Part shown: positions 46,451-55,589 of the stretch, one piece after another
How positions within the stretch are numbered: position 1 is the stretch's first letter
Layout of the letters: the number at the start of each line of letters is the position of its first letter
Source of the DNA: Bacillus sp. PAMC26568
GTDB taxonomy: Bacteria; Bacillota; Bacilli; Bacillales; Bacillaceae
Reading direction: 5' to 3'
NCBI RefSeq assembly: GCF_014235785.1
Contig: NZ_CP060137.1
Coordinates: 2,108,001-2,172,000 of the forward strand
Length of the DNA: 64,000 nucleotides
Translations under genes and position numbers: made by a program
Notes under the pieces: model-generated
What the model was told of the DNA's origin: nothing
Database searches by the model: none
Seen by the model: only the letters and a program-made list of their open reading frames with translations

Positions 46451-47146
46451 ATGGGGTTTTTTACAATTAATGAAGTTAAAAAAGAGTTCATTAATGGTGA
46501 AGTAAAGGAAGAAATATTAAAAGGAATCAATCTTTCTCTTAAAAAAGGCGAGATAACGGCATTAGTGGGTGCTTCAGGATCTGGTAAAAGTACACTGTTA
46601 ACAATAGCAGCAGGACTTCAACCCGCATCAGATGGTCAGATAATATTTGAGGGGAAAAATATGAATACCATGAATCAAGAGCAAATTCGGAAAATACGAG
46701 CAAGTAAATTCGGCTTCGTCTTTCAATTTGCACATCTCGTTCCTTTTCTTACAGTAGAAGAGCAACTGTTGTTAATGCTGGATGTTTCCGAGTCGAAATT
46801 AAAGAAATATGAACAAAAAATAGAAATTGAAAAAATTCTAAAATTGGTTGAAATGGTTCATAGGAAAAATGCCTTTCCGTCTTCATTGTCCGGTGGGGAA
46901 AAACAAAGGATTGCAATTGCTCGTGCAATTATCCATAAACCTAAAGTTCTTTTTGCAGATGAACCATCTGCAAGTCTAGATTCAAAAAGGTCTAAAGATG
47001 TTATGTCATTAATCCGGGATCTAACTAAAACCCTTAACATTACTACCTTAATGGTTACCCATGACAAAGAAATGCTTTCTTATGCTGATCATATTATTAA
47101 AATGAGCGATGGTCTAATTTTGCAAAATGAAGATTCAATCCTTTAG
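46451..47146 (+). CDS. hrtA: Haem-efflux ABC ATPase
   Basis: 231 residues of the LolD/MacB ATPase class. Walker A GASGSGKST (residues ~36-44), Q-loop FVFQFAHLVPFLTV, signature LSGGEKQRIAIARAI, Walker B VLFADEPSASLDSKRS and switch histidine VTHDKEM. The short C-terminal part with no extra domain is typical of this efflux class. It works with HrtB, and the two are followed by the HssR/HssS regulators after a 115-base gap; the gene order hrtB-hrtA-hssR-hssS is inverted relative to the staphylococcal layout but keeps the same partners. Confidence 0.85.
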   Translation: MGFFTINEVKKEFINGEVKEEILKGINLSLKKGEITALVGASGSGKSTLLTIAAGLQPASDGQIIFEGKNMNTMNQEQIRKIRASKFGFVFQFAHLVPFLTVEEQLLLMLDVSESKLKKYEQKIEIEKILKLVEMVHRKNAFPSSLSGGEKQRIAIARAIIHKPKVLFADEPSASLDSKRSKDVMSLIRDLTKTLNITTLMVTHDKEMLSYADHIIKMSDGLILQNEDSIL

Positions 47147-47261
47147 ATTCGGGAAAAGGCTTGAAATTCGCTTTTAATATTTATTATACAGTCCTGCCAT
47201 ATTGCGATGGACATAGGTTTCCAAAAAATATAGTGATTTTTATGTAATAGGAGTAAACATT

Positions 47262-47942
47262 ATGACGAACATTCTAATTGTTGACGACGATATGAATATT
47301 TTAAAGCTTGTAAATATCCATTTATCTGAACAAGGTTATAAAGTATTCAAAGCAAAAGACGGAATTGAAGCTTTGGAGATCCTTAATAAGAAAATGTGTA
47401 ATTTAGCAGTTGTTGACGTGATGATGCCTTTTATGGATGGCTATACACTAACGAAAGAGATTCGAAAGCAGTATAATATCCCAGTCATCCTTTTAACTGC
47501 TAAAAATCAAATCGAGGATAAGGTGCAAGGATTTCAAGCAGGAACGGACGATTATCTAGTTAAGCCATTTGAACCGAAAGAATTAAGCTTTCGTATAAAA
47601 GCTTTATTGCGGCGATATGATAATCAGCTAGATGAATCTATTGTTCGCATAGGCAGTACAGCTTTAAACAAAAAAAGCTATGATGTTCAGATTGGAGACC
47701 GAACGATACTTTTACCTTTAAAAGAGTTTGAACTTTTGTATTTTCTAATGTCAAAACATAGGCAAGTGTTTTCCAGAGACCACCTAATTGAACATATTTG
47801 GGGTTTAGAATATGAAGGAGATGAACGAACCGTAGATGTTCATATAAAAAGGTTAAGAGAACGTTTTTCTAAATTGACGGATGATTTTCAAATTAAAACA
47901 GTACGCGGGGTTGGATATTCACTGGAGGCAAAACGCGAATGA
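47262..47942 (+). CDS. hssR: Response regulator of the haem-sensing system
   Basis: 226 residues, OmpR/PhoB class. The receiver domain has acidic DDD at residues 8-10, phospho-acceptor Asp in VVDVMMPFMDG, the Thr in LLTAKN and Lys in VKPFEPKEL. The C-terminal winged helix ends in EGDERTVDVHIKRLRERF and KTVRGVGYSLE. Length and closing sequence closely resemble HssR of S. aureus. Predicted to bind the GTTCAT repeats before hrtB. The start follows ATAGGAGTAAAC. It overlaps hssS by four bases (ATGA). Confidence 0.85.
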   Translation: MTNILIVDDDMNILKLVNIHLSEQGYKVFKAKDGIEALEILNKKMCNLAVVDVMMPFMDGYTLTKEIRKQYNIPVILLTAKNQIEDKVQGFQAGTDDYLVKPFEPKELSFRIKALLRRYDNQLDESIVRIGSTALNKKSYDVQIGDRTILLPLKEFELLYFLMSKHRQVFSRDHLIEHIWGLEYEGDERTVDVHIKRLRERFSKLTDDFQIKTVRGVGYSLEAKRE

Positions 47943-49318
47943 AATCTCTTTATGTAAAATTTGTTGTAATTACAATTGGAATCATGATTTTAAGTAGTAT
48001 TTTTGCTTTTTTAATATCCAATACTTATTATCAGCAAAAATTAAAACCCTATAACGATAAAAAAGTCACAAAAATTGCCCAATCTATCACTGCGTTTACT
48101 GACGAGTATCCAAATATCGACTTAAAAGAGTACCTGGAACATATTTCATCAATTGGATATCAAATTTATTTGGTTGATAATTTTGGAGAAGAGGCTTTTT
48201 TTGGCGCACCATTCAGGGACAAAAGTCTTTCTGTTTCAACGAAAGAGCATGTACTAAACGGTAATATTAATCATGGAATTCTTCATTTTCCACAGGAAAC
48301 ATTTGTAACAGGCTTTTTCGCTAATGAATTGAAAAATACAATAGGTGTTCCATTGGAATATAACGGAAGAAATTATGCTCTTTTCATCAGACCAGATATT
48401 AAACTCCTTTTCAATGAGATGCATCTCTTATTTGGATGGCTGCTTACATTAACGATTATGCTGAGCATGTTCATGGTCGTTTTTAGTACAAAATATTTAG
48501 TAAAGCCTATTTCAAAACTAACTATGGCTACAAAATCACTTGCAAATGGTGACTTCAATGTTGAACTCAATACTGCTCGGCATGATGAGTTGGGAGAACT
48601 TTCCCAGAGTTTTTTACGAATGGTAAGAAAATTAGAACAAATGGATGATATGCGAAAGGAATTCATTTCGAATATTTCACATGATATACAGTCACCTCTA
48701 TCTAATATAAAAGGATATACGAACCTATTGGAAAATAGATCTATGAGCAAAGAAGAACGAACCCAATACGTTTCTATCATTAACGGTGAAATTAGAAGAC
48801 TTTCTACTTTAACAAAACAATTATTACTTCTTGCCTCGTTAGATCGAAATGAGGAAATTATGAAGAAAATCCCCTTCAATGTTGGGCAGCAAATTAAGGA
48901 AGTTGTGCGAAATTATCAATGGGTAATAAGTGAAAAAAGTATAATGCTTAGCTACTCTTTACCGGATATGGAAATCATAGGTGATCTTTCTTTACTGAAT
49001 AATGTTTGGGATAACCTTTTATCAAATGCCATTAAATATAATAAAGCGAATGGCAGCATAGAGATATCGATTGAAAAAAGAGGAGAATGGATCTTCATAA
49101 CCTTTAAGGATACAGGAATAGGATTGAATAATGCAGTGATAGAAAGGATATTCGATCGCTTTTATCGGGCAGATACCGCACGTACACGAACGGTCGAGGG
49201 AACAGGATTGGGTTTATCAATTGTTTGGACCATTGTGAAATTGCATAATGGTCATATTAATGTGAAAAGTATAGAAAAGGAAGGGACTATTTTTATTGTT
49301 GAATTACCTGTTAATTAG
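47939..49318 (+). CDS. hssS: Haem-sensing histidine kinase
   Basis: 459 residues. Helix 1 (residues 5-28), a ~130-residue external sensor, helix 2 (~165-187), a HAMP domain (VKPISKLTMATKSLANGDFNVEL). The dimerisation domain has the phospho-histidine in ISHDIQSPLSNIKGYTNLL, then the ATP-binding boxes NLLSNAIKYN, FKDTGIGL, FDRFYRADTAR and GTGLGLSIV. HssS proteins are of this size (457 in S. aureus) and sense haem stress. The neighbourhood, more than the sensor sequence, supports the name. A terminator follows (49334-49380). Confidence 0.85.
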   Translation: MKSLYVKFVVITIGIMILSSIFAFLISNTYYQQKLKPYNDKKVTKIAQSITAFTDEYPNIDLKEYLEHISSIGYQIYLVDNFGEEAFFGAPFRDKSLSVSTKEHVLNGNINHGILHFPQETFVTGFFANELKNTIGVPLEYNGRNYALFIRPDIKLLFNEMHLLFGWLLTLTIMLSMFMVVFSTKYLVKPISKLTMATKSLANGDFNVELNTARHDELGELSQSFLRMVRKLEQMDDMRKEFISNISHDIQSPLSNIKGYTNLLENRSMSKEERTQYVSIINGEIRRLSTLTKQLLLLASLDRNEEIMKKIPFNVGQQIKEVVRNYQWVISEKSIMLSYSLPDMEIIGDLSLLNNVWDNLLSNAIKYNKANGSIEISIEKRGEWIFITFKDTGIGLNNAVIERIFDRFYRADTARTRTVEGTGLGLSIVWTIVKLHNGHINVKSIEKEGTIFIVELPVN

Positions 49319-49333
49319 TCATGATTTCAATTT

Positions 49334-49380
49334 GTCATTCATTGCTGATGGAATTGCCAATCGGTAATGAATGACTTTTT
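49334..49380 (+). terminator. Terminator behind hssS
   Basis: GTCATTCATT and AATGAATGAC form a 10-bp stem with an inner partial stem, followed by TTTTTG. Confidence 0.75.
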
Positions 49381-49548
49381 GTTTGTAAACTTTTAATTAT
49401 CTGCTGTTCATATTCATGGAGTAAATTATAGAAGAACATGAGAAGAGTGCTCATTTATAAAAATATTTTACATGTGGTGAAGTGGTGCTTTCCTGGGAGC
49501 TGTTTTTTGTTCTTCTCTATTAATACAAGAAGCATAATCACCTATTTC

Positions 49549-49576
49549 TTTTCAAACCTAAAGAAATGTATATAAT
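49549..49576 (+). promoter_or_regulatory. Probable SigA promoter of the PAS-STAS gene
   Basis: TTTTCA (49549-49554), 16 bp, TATAAT (49571-49576). Transcription would start near 49583, which excludes the upstream ORF start at 49576 and supports GTG 49615. The rest of the 49319-49614 gap shows nothing further. Confidence 0.5.
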
Positions 49577-49614
49577 TGAAAGAGATGGAAAAGAGAGATG
49601 AGGGGGACGCAGAG

Positions 49615-50403
49615 GTGACTGCAAATACATCGATTTTAGAAAACATGAACGTCTATGCCCTGCTTGACAGTATAGGAGAGGGCCTCATTTTTGCAGATAA
49701 TGATTTTAAAATTATATGGTTCAATCAGACTGCCAGAGAGATATTAAAAAAAGTCGGACCGTTTGTCGGGATTGAAAATCCTGATACTTTTATTGGATAC
49801 GATGTGCAAAAATTCCACGGAGAGCGGCAGCAGCGAATCTTGATGAACGGACCTTTTCCTCACAAAGCTCAAATCAAATTATTCAATCGTTTTACTGCTC
49901 AGATCGTTGTTGATCGGTTAAAAGACCATGAAAATAATGAGACAGGCTTTGTATTAACATGGCGTGATGTCACGCAATATGAGAATGTCATCGAAGAAGG
50001 AAAAGCATTGATGGAGGAAATGTACACGCCGATTATTGGAACGGCTCTTGATGCTGCTTTATTAATTGCATTGACTGGAACTCTTACTGAAGCAAGAATG
50101 GAGAGCATGAATGCTAAGATACTGCAGGAAACATCCAGGAGAGGTGCTGATTATGTGATTTTTGATTTTACCGGGATAGGTGATACCTTTGAAGAAAGGA
50201 TATCCTGCCAGCTAAATCAAATCGTAGAATCTCTAAGGCTTATGGGCACTGATTCCATTTTTGTCGGGCTCAGCCCGAAGCTGGTGCAGCATATTACATT
50301 AAATGGAATTGAAATAAATGTCAGGACCTTTCAATCCTTCAAACAAGGCATCAATTATATCTGGAAAGAAAAAGGATACCAGCTTCTGAAAATAAGCGAT
50401 TAG
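49615..50403 (+). CDS. PAS-STAS domain protein
   Basis: 262 residues from GTG 49615, eight bases after GAGGGGG. Residues ~12-130 form a PAS domain (LLDSIGEGLIFADNDFKIIWFNQTAREIL, TGFVLTWRDVTQYE). The C-terminal ~110 residues form a STAS domain (YTPIIGTALDAALLIALTGTLTEARMESM, ADYVIFDFTGIGDTF, VGLSPKLVQHI). This joins a sensor to an anti-anti-sigma-like fold, as in some RsbR-like or light/redox sensors. No signal or membrane segment. The typical DxSG phospho-site of SpoIIAA reads GIGD here, so it may not be phosphorylated. Partners are unknown. Confidence 0.8.
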   Translation: MTANTSILENMNVYALLDSIGEGLIFADNDFKIIWFNQTAREILKKVGPFVGIENPDTFIGYDVQKFHGERQQRILMNGPFPHKAQIKLFNRFTAQIVVDRLKDHENNETGFVLTWRDVTQYENVIEEGKALMEEMYTPIIGTALDAALLIALTGTLTEARMESMNAKILQETSRRGADYVIFDFTGIGDTFEERISCQLNQIVESLRLMGTDSIFVGLSPKLVQHITLNGIEINVRTFQSFKQGINYIWKEKGYQLLKISD

Positions 50404-50430
50404 CCACTATTGGCTGTTCGCTTATTTTTT
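50390..50430 (+). terminator. Terminator overlapping the PAS-STAS stop
   Basis: AATAAGCGA...TAGCC pairs with GGCT...TCGCTTATT around ACTATT, followed by a T run. The left arm covers the last codons. Confidence 0.75.
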
Positions 50431-50459
50431 GTATAAAAATCAAGTCTTAGCACAGAATA
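50430..50459 (+). promoter_or_regulatory. SigG-like promoter of the YhcN-type gene
   Basis: TGTATA (50430-50435), a 17-bp spacer and CAGAATA (50453-50459) approximate the SigG pattern TGMATA-N17-CATAMTA. Forespore expression would suit a spore lipoprotein. Confidence 0.5.
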
Positions 50460-50488
50460 ATGGCAATTAAATGATTGGAGGAATATGA

Positions 50489-50977
50489 ATGAAAAAAATA
50501 CAGATGATTGCTGCTGCAGGAATCTCTTTTTCCCTTCTTTTTAGTGCCGGCTGTGCAATGAATGATAACGCACGGGAAAATGACAATCTCATGAATAATG
50601 AGCTGAAAAATGTGACGTATGATGAGCAAACAAAAGAACAAGATCGTATGGATGTGGCAGATAACGCTGCAAAAAAGGTAATTGATTTAAAAGAAGTAAA
50701 ATATGCGAATGTTATTGTAACAGATCAAAATGCATATGTAGCAGTCGTTTTGGAAGGTGATCCAAAAACTGAACTGACGCAGGAAATAAAGGATAAAATC
50801 GCAGACCAAGTCAGATCTACCGATAACAATATCAAGGATGTTTACGTGTCCGCAAATCCTGATTTTTTTGACCGCATGAATGATTATGCTGAAAAAATCA
50901 GAAATGGACAGCCTATTTCAGGACTTGCGGATGAATTTAATGAAATGATTAAGCGGATTTTCCCACAAGAAAAATAG
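50489..50977 (+). CDS. yhcN: YhcN/YlaJ-family sporulation lipoprotein
   Basis: 162 residues. Signal peptide with lipobox FSAGC (cysteine near residue 22), then a polar asparagine-rich linker. The YhcN/YlaJ domain follows (DRMDVADNAAKKVIDLKEVKYANVIVTDQNAYVAVVL, and TDNNIKDVYVSANPDFFDRMNDYAEKIRNGQP). B. subtilis YhcN is a lipoprotein of the spore inner membrane made in the forespore, linked to germination/outgrowth. ATGATTGGAGGAAT precedes the start. Single gene, with its own promoter and terminator. Confidence 0.87.
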   Translation: MKKIQMIAAAGISFSLLFSAGCAMNDNARENDNLMNNELKNVTYDEQTKEQDRMDVADNAAKKVIDLKEVKYANVIVTDQNAYVAVVLEGDPKTELTQEIKDKIADQVRSTDNNIKDVYVSANPDFFDRMNDYAEKIRNGQPISGLADEFNEMIKRIFPQEK

Positions 50978-50986
50978 GATAAAAAG

Positions 50987-51026
50987 AACAGACCAGGAAA
51001 AGATCAAATTGGTCTGTTTTTTTTTG
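50987..51026 (+). terminator. Terminator behind the YhcN-type gene
   Basis: AACAGACCA pairs with TGGTCTGTT, followed by a T run of nine. Confidence 0.85.
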
Positions 51027-51108
51027 CAGGAATCACTTTAACATTGGAGAATTAAGGGATATACAACCGTAATCAAAAGCAATCGTGATTCAGTTAAAAA
51101 AATACACA

Positions 51109-51138
51109 TTGTCTGAAACAATCCGCATTCTTTATGAT
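51109..51138 (+). promoter_or_regulatory. SigA promoter of the AraC-type regulator gene
   Basis: TTGTCT (51109-51114), 18 bp, TATGAT (51133-51138), about 60 bases before the start codon. Confidence 0.55.
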
Positions 51139-51195
51139 AACTAGTAATCTATTTAACTTTTACCGTACTTCATATGGTCAGGAGGGGGAAATCGT

Positions 51196-53463
51196 ATGAA
51201 GAACAAGTTTTATTGGAAGCTGTTTTTATGTATGATGGGGGTCATATTTGCTTATACAGCTGCAGTAACGTTTGTTTATTATTTAAAAAATCACGAATTT
51301 TCAAGCTATGAGAGAGAACAAAGCCAAAAGGAGCTGTTAAAGCAGACGAAAGAGAATATAGATAACCGTCTGCAAGTTGCACTGAGCGGAATTAATCAGT
51401 TAAGGTCTACGGAAGCATTCCAAAATTTCAGTGAAAATCAAAATGAACAGCTTAAATACTATTATGTAAGCGAGCTTCACAAGGAACTGCAAAAAAACTC
51501 GAATGCATTCAGTCAGTTTGAATACAAACTCGGTGTGATGAAATCAGATGATGATCTCATTGTTACACCAGATATGACAATCAAAAAGGCAAGGTATTTT
51601 CATCAGCTCGGTTTAAGTAAAGAAGAAAACGAGCAGGCTGCAAAATACTTGGCAGGAAAAAAGAACAGTTTCAGTCAATATAATATGTACACACTCGCAA
51701 GCGAAGATAAAAGCAACCCTTATGTCACGTTGCTGAAAAAGGAAAAAATCAGCAGTGGAAACAATGTCGTATTCTTTCTATCCTTTCACAAAAGGAACTT
51801 TTTTCCTGAATTAACAGATGTTGAAAACACCGGATTTGCCATAACATCCGGCAACCGTATTACAAGCCATCATTCCATGCTGCCTTCTTTGTCAGTGCAT
51901 GATGTTCTAACTAAACACGTATTGCAGGAGGCCTTTGAAAAGAGTGCAAATTCTGAAACAGATACACAGCTTACATCGGGTGAATACACCATTAAGACCA
52001 TGAATTCTGAAGTCTTAAAAGACTGGAACTACCTGTACTTCAGTTCTAAGAATGAATTTGGCCTCTCGTTTTGGGAGATGCTTGCAGAATCATTGCCTGT
52101 TTATGTCTTGTTTTTATTGTCCGGTTTTCTGATTACACTGGTCATTGTGAATTACACGTATCGGCCAGTCAAAAAAGTGCTCGATCATCTAAGAGAAGGA
52201 CAAGAAAGTGTCGGTGAAGACGAGTTTTCCTTCATTTATTCTGTTACAGAAAAAATGAAAACTGTTAATCAAACATTGCGTTCAACGATCGAGACCAATC
52301 AGCTGCCGCTTAAAAATAAATTTATGAAAGACCTGCTGCTCGGGCTTGTTGAAAACGATCAGATATCTATAAAGCTGGAACAGTTTGATCTCAAAGCTTT
52401 AAAAGAAGGAAGAGTAATCTTGTTTGAGTTTACTCATTACAAAGAATGGGGTGAATCACTAAGCAGGGAAGGCATCCTTACTTTGAAAATTCAGCTGCTG
52501 AATTACTTGAAAAAACATCTGGAGCTAAGCAACTTCTATGAAATAATTGAGATGGAAAGTGAAAAATTGGCAGTTTTGACTAGTGAAGTACAGCTGGAAA
52601 AAATAAGGGAATGGCTGAATAAATTTAAAGCAAGTTTAGATGAAGGACTGCAATCGACGATGTTCATTGCAATCAGCGAGGTTGTTCAATCTCCTGCAGA
52701 ATTTGAGCGCGGATATAAACAAGTGCGCAGTCTGCTGGAATACAGGTACACAATAGAGCGCAAGAGTATTGTGACATTTGAAGATGTAGAGGAGTTTGAA
52801 CAAAGCAGCTATTATTTCCCTCTTGAGACAGAGAAAGATTTAATTGATTTAAGCTTGCGCGGAAAAAAAGAAAAGGCATTAGCCATCTTGAAGAATGTTT
52901 TACAGGATAACCTTTATAACCGCCAGCTAGACGAAGCAGCTTTGAATCGTTTTGTCTTTGCCATTTCAGCCTCATATAATCGGATCCTGTCACAAGTCAG
53001 CCAATCAGACAGAAATAACTTTAATCAAGAAGAAAATCTTTATGAAAAACTCGAAATAATCCGCGGCAAAAGGAAGCTTGAAGATACGATTAGCCGCCTC
53101 TTTGAATTGCTGCTGACTAAAATACAGGCTAAAACAGAGCAAACGGATTTATCTGTTGCAGATCAATTAATGAATTTTATTCATATGAATTTTCAAAAGG
53201 ATCTTTCATTAACAGATCTTGCAGAGCATTTTAATCTATCCTCAAGTTATGTAAGCACTATTTTTAAAGAGAAAACAGGCGAGAACTTCAAAGAATATTT
53301 GAATATGTACAGAATTAAGGTTGCGAAAGAAATACTTGCGAACAGTGATGTGAAAATAAGCGAGCTTGCAACAATGGTAGGTTTTAATAATGTAAATACA
53401 TTTATTCGCATTTTCAAGAAATATGTGGGTCTTTCTCCAGGCCAATATGAAAAAACGTCCTAA
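51196..53463 (+). CDS. Membrane-anchored AraC-family regulator (YesS-like)
   Basis: 755 residues. Helix 1 at residues ~9-29, a long external sensor to ~295, helix 2 (ESLPVYVLFLLSGFLITLVIVNYTY), a cytoplasmic middle domain, and a C-terminal double helix-turn-helix (residues ~660-755: FQKDLSLTDLAEHFNLSSSYVSTIFKEKTGENFKEYLNMYRIKVAKEI and the AraC closing GFNNVNTFIRIFKKYVGLSPGQY). YesS of B. subtilis has the same layout and controls rhamnogalacturonan genes. It precedes the importer/GH88 operon but ends at its own terminator, so it likely activates that operon on sensing extracellular sugar. Confidence 0.88.
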   Translation: MKNKFYWKLFLCMMGVIFAYTAAVTFVYYLKNHEFSSYEREQSQKELLKQTKENIDNRLQVALSGINQLRSTEAFQNFSENQNEQLKYYYVSELHKELQKNSNAFSQFEYKLGVMKSDDDLIVTPDMTIKKARYFHQLGLSKEENEQAAKYLAGKKNSFSQYNMYTLASEDKSNPYVTLLKKEKISSGNNVVFFLSFHKRNFFPELTDVENTGFAITSGNRITSHHSMLPSLSVHDVLTKHVLQEAFEKSANSETDTQLTSGEYTIKTMNSEVLKDWNYLYFSSKNEFGLSFWEMLAESLPVYVLFLLSGFLITLVIVNYTYRPVKKVLDHLREGQESVGEDEFSFIYSVTEKMKTVNQTLRSTIETNQLPLKNKFMKDLLLGLVENDQISIKLEQFDLKALKEGRVILFEFTHYKEWGESLSREGILTLKIQLLNYLKKHLELSNFYEIIEMESEKLAVLTSEVQLEKIREWLNKFKASLDEGLQSTMFIAISEVVQSPAEFERGYKQVRSLLEYRYTIERKSIVTFEDVEEFEQSSYYFPLETEKDLIDLSLRGKKEKALAILKNVLQDNLYNRQLDEAALNRFVFAISASYNRILSQVSQSDRNNFNQEENLYEKLEIIRGKRKLEDTISRLFELLLTKIQAKTEQTDLSVADQLMNFIHMNFQKDLSLTDLAEHFNLSSSYVSTIFKEKTGENFKEYLNMYRIKVAKEILANSDVKISELATMVGFNNVNTFIRIFKKYVGLSPGQYEKTS

Positions 53464-53487
53464 AGTGCCGGAAATCGGCACTTTTTT
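53462..53487 (+). terminator. Terminator of the AraC-type regulator
   Basis: AAAGTGCCG and CGGCACTTT form a 9-bp stem around GAAAT, with a T run. Confidence 0.9.
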
Positions 53488-53642
53488 AGATGATCATCAT
53501 TTCTTTTGATTCTATATGGCGTTGCTTGAAAATTCGTGATTTGTCAAAAAACTGAGGATAGAAGAGCAGCTATTTATGGGCTATTGTAAGGATAACCGAT
53601 CGAATCAAACGAAAAGGGGACCTTACAGAAAGGAAGAAATGA

Positions 53643-54620
53643 ATGAACAGTGAAATTCAGCCGCTCCAACAAAAAAAAGAAGCCAGGGTGCCTATTCCTA
53701 AGATCCCCAGGCTGCAGCGGATCAAAAAAGGTTTTGGCAGAGATAAATACCTTTACTTTCTTCTCGTTCCATTTATCTCTTGGTATCTAGTGTTCTTGTA
53801 TCTGCCAATGTATGGACTGCAGATTGCGTTTAAAGATTACAGTATTTTTCAGGGAATCGCAGCTAGTCCCTGGGTAGGATTGGAGAATTTCGTCACGTTT
53901 TTTGAAAGCGATTACTTTTATCGCACGCTAAAAAATACTGTGCTGATCAGCCTTTATACACTGCTGTTCGCTTTTCCGGCACCAATCATCCTTGCCCTTC
54001 TTTTTAACGAGATCCGCTCTGTAACGTATAAGAAGTTTGCTCAGACGTTTACGTATCTTCCTCACTTTATTTCAATTGTCGTTGTAGCGGGGATTGTCGC
54101 AAATTTCCTTTCACCATCCAATGGGCTTGTGAACATCATCTTAGATAAACTTGGTATGGATAAAATATACTTTCTGACTGAGCCCGATTATTTCAGATCC
54201 ATCTTTGTAGGAATGAATATTTGGAAAGATGTCGGTTTCAACGCCATTATTTATATTGCGGCAATCAGCGGGATCAATCCGCTGCTGTATGAAGCAGCAA
54301 AAATGGATGGGGCCAACAGGTGGAAGCAAATGCTTCATATAACATTGCCAGGGCTGATTCCAACGATCTTAATCCTGTTTATTTTAAACATCGGCAGCTT
54401 TTTGGAAGTCGGATATGAAGCGATTATTCTGCTCTACCAGCCAGCTACGTATGAGACAGCAGATGTCATCAATACGTATGTCTACCGTGCAGGTTTGCAG
54501 GGCGGAGAATATGAAATTGGAGCAGCAGCTGGCTTGTTTAATGCAGTTGTAGGTCTCATTCTTGTTGTCACAGCTAATAAAATCACGAAAAAATTCAGCG
54601 AGAATGGAGGACTGTGGTAA
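53643..54620 (+). CDS. Carbohydrate ABC permease 1 (LplB/YtcP type)
   Basis: 325 residues. A ~30-residue basic cytoplasmic lead is followed by six membrane helices; motifs LVPFISWYLVFLYLPMYGLQIAFKDY and NGLVN, then the EAA loop YEAAKMDGANRWKQMLHITLPGLIPT and GTFLEVGYE-like helices are typical of Lpl/Ytc/YesP permeases for oligosaccharides. It is the first gene of a four-gene operon (permease, permease, binding protein, GH88 hydrolase). GAAAGGAAGAA precedes the ATG. It probably imports a disaccharide from the GH88 substrate class. Confidence 0.9.
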   Translation: MNSEIQPLQQKKEARVPIPKIPRLQRIKKGFGRDKYLYFLLVPFISWYLVFLYLPMYGLQIAFKDYSIFQGIAASPWVGLENFVTFFESDYFYRTLKNTVLISLYTLLFAFPAPIILALLFNEIRSVTYKKFAQTFTYLPHFISIVVVAGIVANFLSPSNGLVNIILDKLGMDKIYFLTEPDYFRSIFVGMNIWKDVGFNAIIYIAAISGINPLLYEAAKMDGANRWKQMLHITLPGLIPTILILFILNIGSFLEVGYEAIILLYQPATYETADVINTYVYRAGLQGGEYEIGAAAGLFNAVVGLILVVTANKITKKFSENGGLW

Positions 54621-55490
54621 ATGAAATCACCTGGAAGCAAAACAGCAGATATCGTGATTTATGGAATAGTCAGCTTGATTGCCCTTCTTTGCATTTACCC
54701 ATTCATCTATGTCTTCTCAGCATCAATCAGTTCTGCGGATGCTGTAATTAAGGGGGATGTTCTCCTCCTTCCAAAAGATATCACCTTTGATGCGTATAAA
54801 CAGGTATTAACAGAGCCTGGAATATGGATGGCGTATGGCAATACGATTTTTTACACAGTTGTTGGCACACTTTTCAGTATGTTTGTTACCATCTGCGGTG
54901 CCTATCCGCTGTCAAAAAAACGGTTAAAGGGCAGAAGTTTCTTTGCATTCTTTATCGCATTCACAATGTGGTTTAATGCAGGAATCATTCCAACTTACTT
55001 GAATTTAAAGACACTCGGGCTGCTTGATACTAGGACAGCCATCATTGTAGGGTTTGCGGTATCGACGTTTCTCGTTTTTATTATGAGGAGTTTTTTCCAA
55101 TCGGTTCCAGACTCGTTGGAGGAATCAGCCAAAGTAGATGGAGCCAATGATTTTCAAATACTTTGGAAGATCTTCCTTCCATTATCTAAACCAGCATTGA
55201 TTACAGTAGGATTATTTTACGCAGTCAACAGATGGAATGGCTATTTTTGGTCTATGATTGTGCTGACCGACGAGAGCAAAATTCCGCTTCAAGTTTTGCT
55301 GAAAAAACTGATCGTTGAAATGAGCGTGAAGGAAGATATGGCCAACTCACTTGATGTTGCATCACAATCTTCAGCTGAAACCGTTATTTATGCCACGATT
55401 ATCGTTTCAATCCTTCCGATTGTAGCGGTATACCCATATTTGCAGAAGTATTTCGTGAAGGGAACAATGATCGGTGGAATTAAAGAATAG
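54621..55490 (+). CDS. Carbohydrate ABC permease 2 (LplC/YtcP type)
   Basis: 289 residues with six helices. The EAA loop is LEESAKVDGANDFQILWKIFLPLSKPALITVGLFYAVNRWNGYF. It starts directly behind the previous stop codon (TAAATG), with AATGGAGG in the end of the previous gene. It completes the membrane channel with permease 1. Neither permease has a nucleotide-binding partner in this window. Lpl-type importers often share a general ATPase such as MsmX encoded elsewhere (known in B. subtilis, inferred here). Confidence 0.9.
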   Translation: MKSPGSKTADIVIYGIVSLIALLCIYPFIYVFSASISSADAVIKGDVLLLPKDITFDAYKQVLTEPGIWMAYGNTIFYTVVGTLFSMFVTICGAYPLSKKRLKGRSFFAFFIAFTMWFNAGIIPTYLNLKTLGLLDTRTAIIVGFAVSTFLVFIMRSFFQSVPDSLEESAKVDGANDFQILWKIFLPLSKPALITVGLFYAVNRWNGYFWSMIVLTDESKIPLQVLLKKLIVEMSVKEDMANSLDVASQSSAETVIYATIIVSILPIVAVYPYLQKYFVKGTMIGGIKE

Positions 55491-55589
55491 TGATTCTCAG
55501 CTGAAAGGGGGTTGTCATAAGCCCGGGAACAAAAGTGATGCGGTATGGATTTATTTAATTGTTAAAAGAACTAGAAGGGGGAAATCATT